From Populus alba (taxonomy: Eukaryota; Streptophyta; Magnoliopsida; Malpighiales; Salicaceae), in assembly GCF_005239225.2 (NCBI RefSeq), contig NC_133299.1:5150967-5214966 (forward strand): DNA of 64,000 nucleotides, given 5' to 3'. This document shows positions 62,029 to 64,000 of the stretch, piece after piece. Position 1 is the first letter of the stretch. Every line of letters starts with the position of its first letter. The notes beneath the pieces were generated by a model, which saw only the letters and a list, made by a program, of their open reading frames with translations, had not been told where the DNA came from and made no database searches. The position numbers were made by a program, and so were the translations under genes.

Positions 62029-64000
62029 TGGTAAAAGCAAAATGGGTACTTCTTGATTTCGGTTTTTTCGAAGAGATTGAGCTTCAATTCGTGTGGTGAA
62101 ATTGTGAGATTTTGAAGAAATTGAAGATCAAAGTTTCAATCCTCTGTGTTTCTTCGAGTTATTGATTGAACTTGAAAGCTTCAATCTTTTTGAGTCTCTC
62201 TTATTCAGCATAACATTGACTCTCACTGTCAAAACGTTTTCTTGATTTCCTCGTCTCTCTAAACACGACACAGTACACACTCTCCTCCTCTCTCTCTCTC
62301 TCCTTGTTTTTTTTTTCAGTGTCTCTCTCTAGAAGTAAGTTACAACAACAACGTCTCCTATCCTTTTCTTTATCTGTCTAGAAATGAAACAGAAGTCTGC
62401 TTGTTAGCAGCTAACATAGAAAGGAAAGAAGTTTGTTGTTGGCTGCCGACGAGGTATGGGTTGGGTACGGGGTTGCTTAGGCTTGAATGTTGTGTAATGT
62501 AACGTACCTGCTACCTCTTGTTGAAGGGGGGTGGGGTGTCTCTGTCTCTGTTTAGTTTTTCTCTCTTTTATCATTTTTTTTTTTTTTTGCTTGGGTCCAT
62601 TGGATGATTTCAGATTCCCAATCTGCTGCAATTAATCTTGTCGGCTTTATTGATTTTAAATGAATTTTATTATTATTAAAATATTTAAAGAATATTTTAA
62701 AATGAGGTAATAACTGTTTTTAAAATGTTTTTTATTTAAAAATATATTAAAATAAGATTCTTTTTTTAAAAAAAAATACATCTAAACGTCAGAAATATAA
62801 AAAAATTAATCTTGAATTATTTTTTTTAAATATGATTTCAACCATATTTTCAAATGCTAATTTATAAAAAACACATAATTTAATCCAAACATGATTAAAT
62901 TAATATTAAAACATTTTAAAAACAAAACAATGTTTTTTATAAAAATAACTGTATAGTGATGTTAAACTAACTCAGCAATTTAATAAGATGTTAGCTAAGG
63001 TGATTTGTTTTCTTTATTAGTAATTTTAACCCGCAAGTATCTTGCTTATGTATCATGATTTTCTCTCAAATTAGATTTAAAAATAAATCTGGAGCAAATT
63101 TAATGTATGAAGAACTAGATCATTCCTAGATCTAATTGTGAGCAAATCATTTAGAAACAGAACATTGCATTCGAGAGACAATTTATTTCTCTCCTCCATT
63201 TCCTTTTCCTGTAAGATTCGATCTTCAGTCTCAATCAATAACTTAAAGCTGTAATTGTGATTTTTTGAAAAAGAGAAAAAAGAAAAAAAAAAGTGTTTTG
63301 CTTATCTGTCATGTGGGGGCCAGTGAGTAGAAAAAAAGAAGAAGAATTCAATGTCCACGTGTTGTTGCGGTAGTTGCCAGCAAGGGAAGCAACTTGTTTG
63401 GCTATGGCCATTTGAGTGTGCGGGTACGGCAGATTCTGCTAGCTTGGGACATTGCTAAACGAAATGCTTTCTATGTTTTTTGCGGATTTTTCTTTTTTTC
63501 TTAAATAATATAGTTTGTCAAAAGTTTTGTTACAAAAACACGTTGAAAAAAGATTTAAAAAATAATACAATCAGAATATAACTGTATTTTAGAATATATG
63601 GTTGATATTTAAAATAATGGTCGCGTTTTAAAATATACTTTTATACACCATTGTTATTTTAAATTGTAGATTTTTACGTATGTTTCAAAACATATTCTTT
63701 TTACATATTAATTAACTTAAACAAAAATCAATCCAAAAATAAAAAAAAATGCAAAGATAAAATTCAAGATTTAGTGATTAAAAAAAGAAAAGGAGATAAA
63801 GTGATATGACATGAGAAAAAAAAAAAAAAAAAAAAAAAAGGGTTAACAAAAACACATAGGGCTTTGTTTTTTAACAAAAACACAAAGCCCACATCTAGTA
63901 CCATTAGAAAAGATCTTAATGAGATGATTTTGATTATACCCTAGAAAAGCACCAAACAAAATTATAATTAACCTCATACAAAACCCTTCACAAATTACAA
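62029..64000. other. STELLO leader/promoter and AT-rich spacer
   Basis: 62029 to about 62340 is the probable CT-rich leader. T run at 62574-62589, dispersed-repeat fragments at about 62640-62960 and 63500-63720, an A run at 63816-63839, and a doubled AACAAAAACACA at 63845-63882. No gene recognised to the window end. Confidence 0.45.

Noticed and set aside
1..64000. CRISPR arrays, rRNA genes, known microRNA precursors, organelle or viral inserts
   Set aside because: Looked for by eye on both strands; no repeat-spacer array, rRNA segment, familiar miRNA or viral reading frame was seen. A weak miRNA hairpin could be missed without folding software.

Overview
The window is nuclear DNA from a woody dicot, most likely Populus or another Salicaceae. 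It is about two-thirds A+T. Its genes have several GT-AG introns and protein products close in length to their Arabidopsis counterparts. The spacers hold SINEs, small non-autonomous DNA transposons, a miniature LTR element and an AT-rich dispersed repeat I associate with poplar. The genus is inferred from this repeat style, not proven.

Layout. 1-770 is the 3' end of an EFR3-like ARM-repeat gene. 1967-4930 is a small gene (79 aa, probably mitochondrial) with a 2.2 kb leader intron and a promoter rich in TGGGCY (site II) elements. 5.7-12.4 kb is a repeat cluster bracketed by two ~430 bp direct repeats. It contains a complete hAT-type element carrying a 66-bp-period array of snRNA-promoter-like units, a complete PIF/Harbinger-type element, and two minisatellite arrays. 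14.95-17.46 kb is an ACD11 lipid-transfer gene with a decayed LINE piece in its large intron. 19.1-20.3 kb is a broken CC-NB-ARC resistance gene. 22.4-25.5 kb (minus) is a PXC3-type LRR receptor kinase with degenerate catalytic motifs. 26-37 kb is gene-poor and holds two SINEs with target-site duplications. 37.0-39.0 kb (minus) is an unusual NAC factor with a coding minisatellite. 39.85-40.21 kb is an orphan exon and 40.35-40.52 kb a third SINE. 41.29-41.74 kb is a complete TRIM. 44.0-47.7 kb is exosome subunit RRP43. 51.8-57.2 kb is Mg-chelatase subunit H (CHLH/GUN5), converging on a STELLO glycosyltransferase-like gene (58.1-62.0 kb, minus).

The genes do not form one pathway. From memory, the EFR3-like, PXC3 and STELLO homologues lie close together on Arabidopsis chromosome 2, so part of the block may be ancestral synteny. 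The most unusual structure is the hAT element at 6589-7655. It carries twelve USE-like motifs at 65-68 bp spacing, most followed 32-33 bp later by a TATA-like box, which is the spacing of plant Pol II snRNA promoters.

All exon limits were read by eye from splice-site consensus, reading frame and remembered family proteins. No database search was possible.
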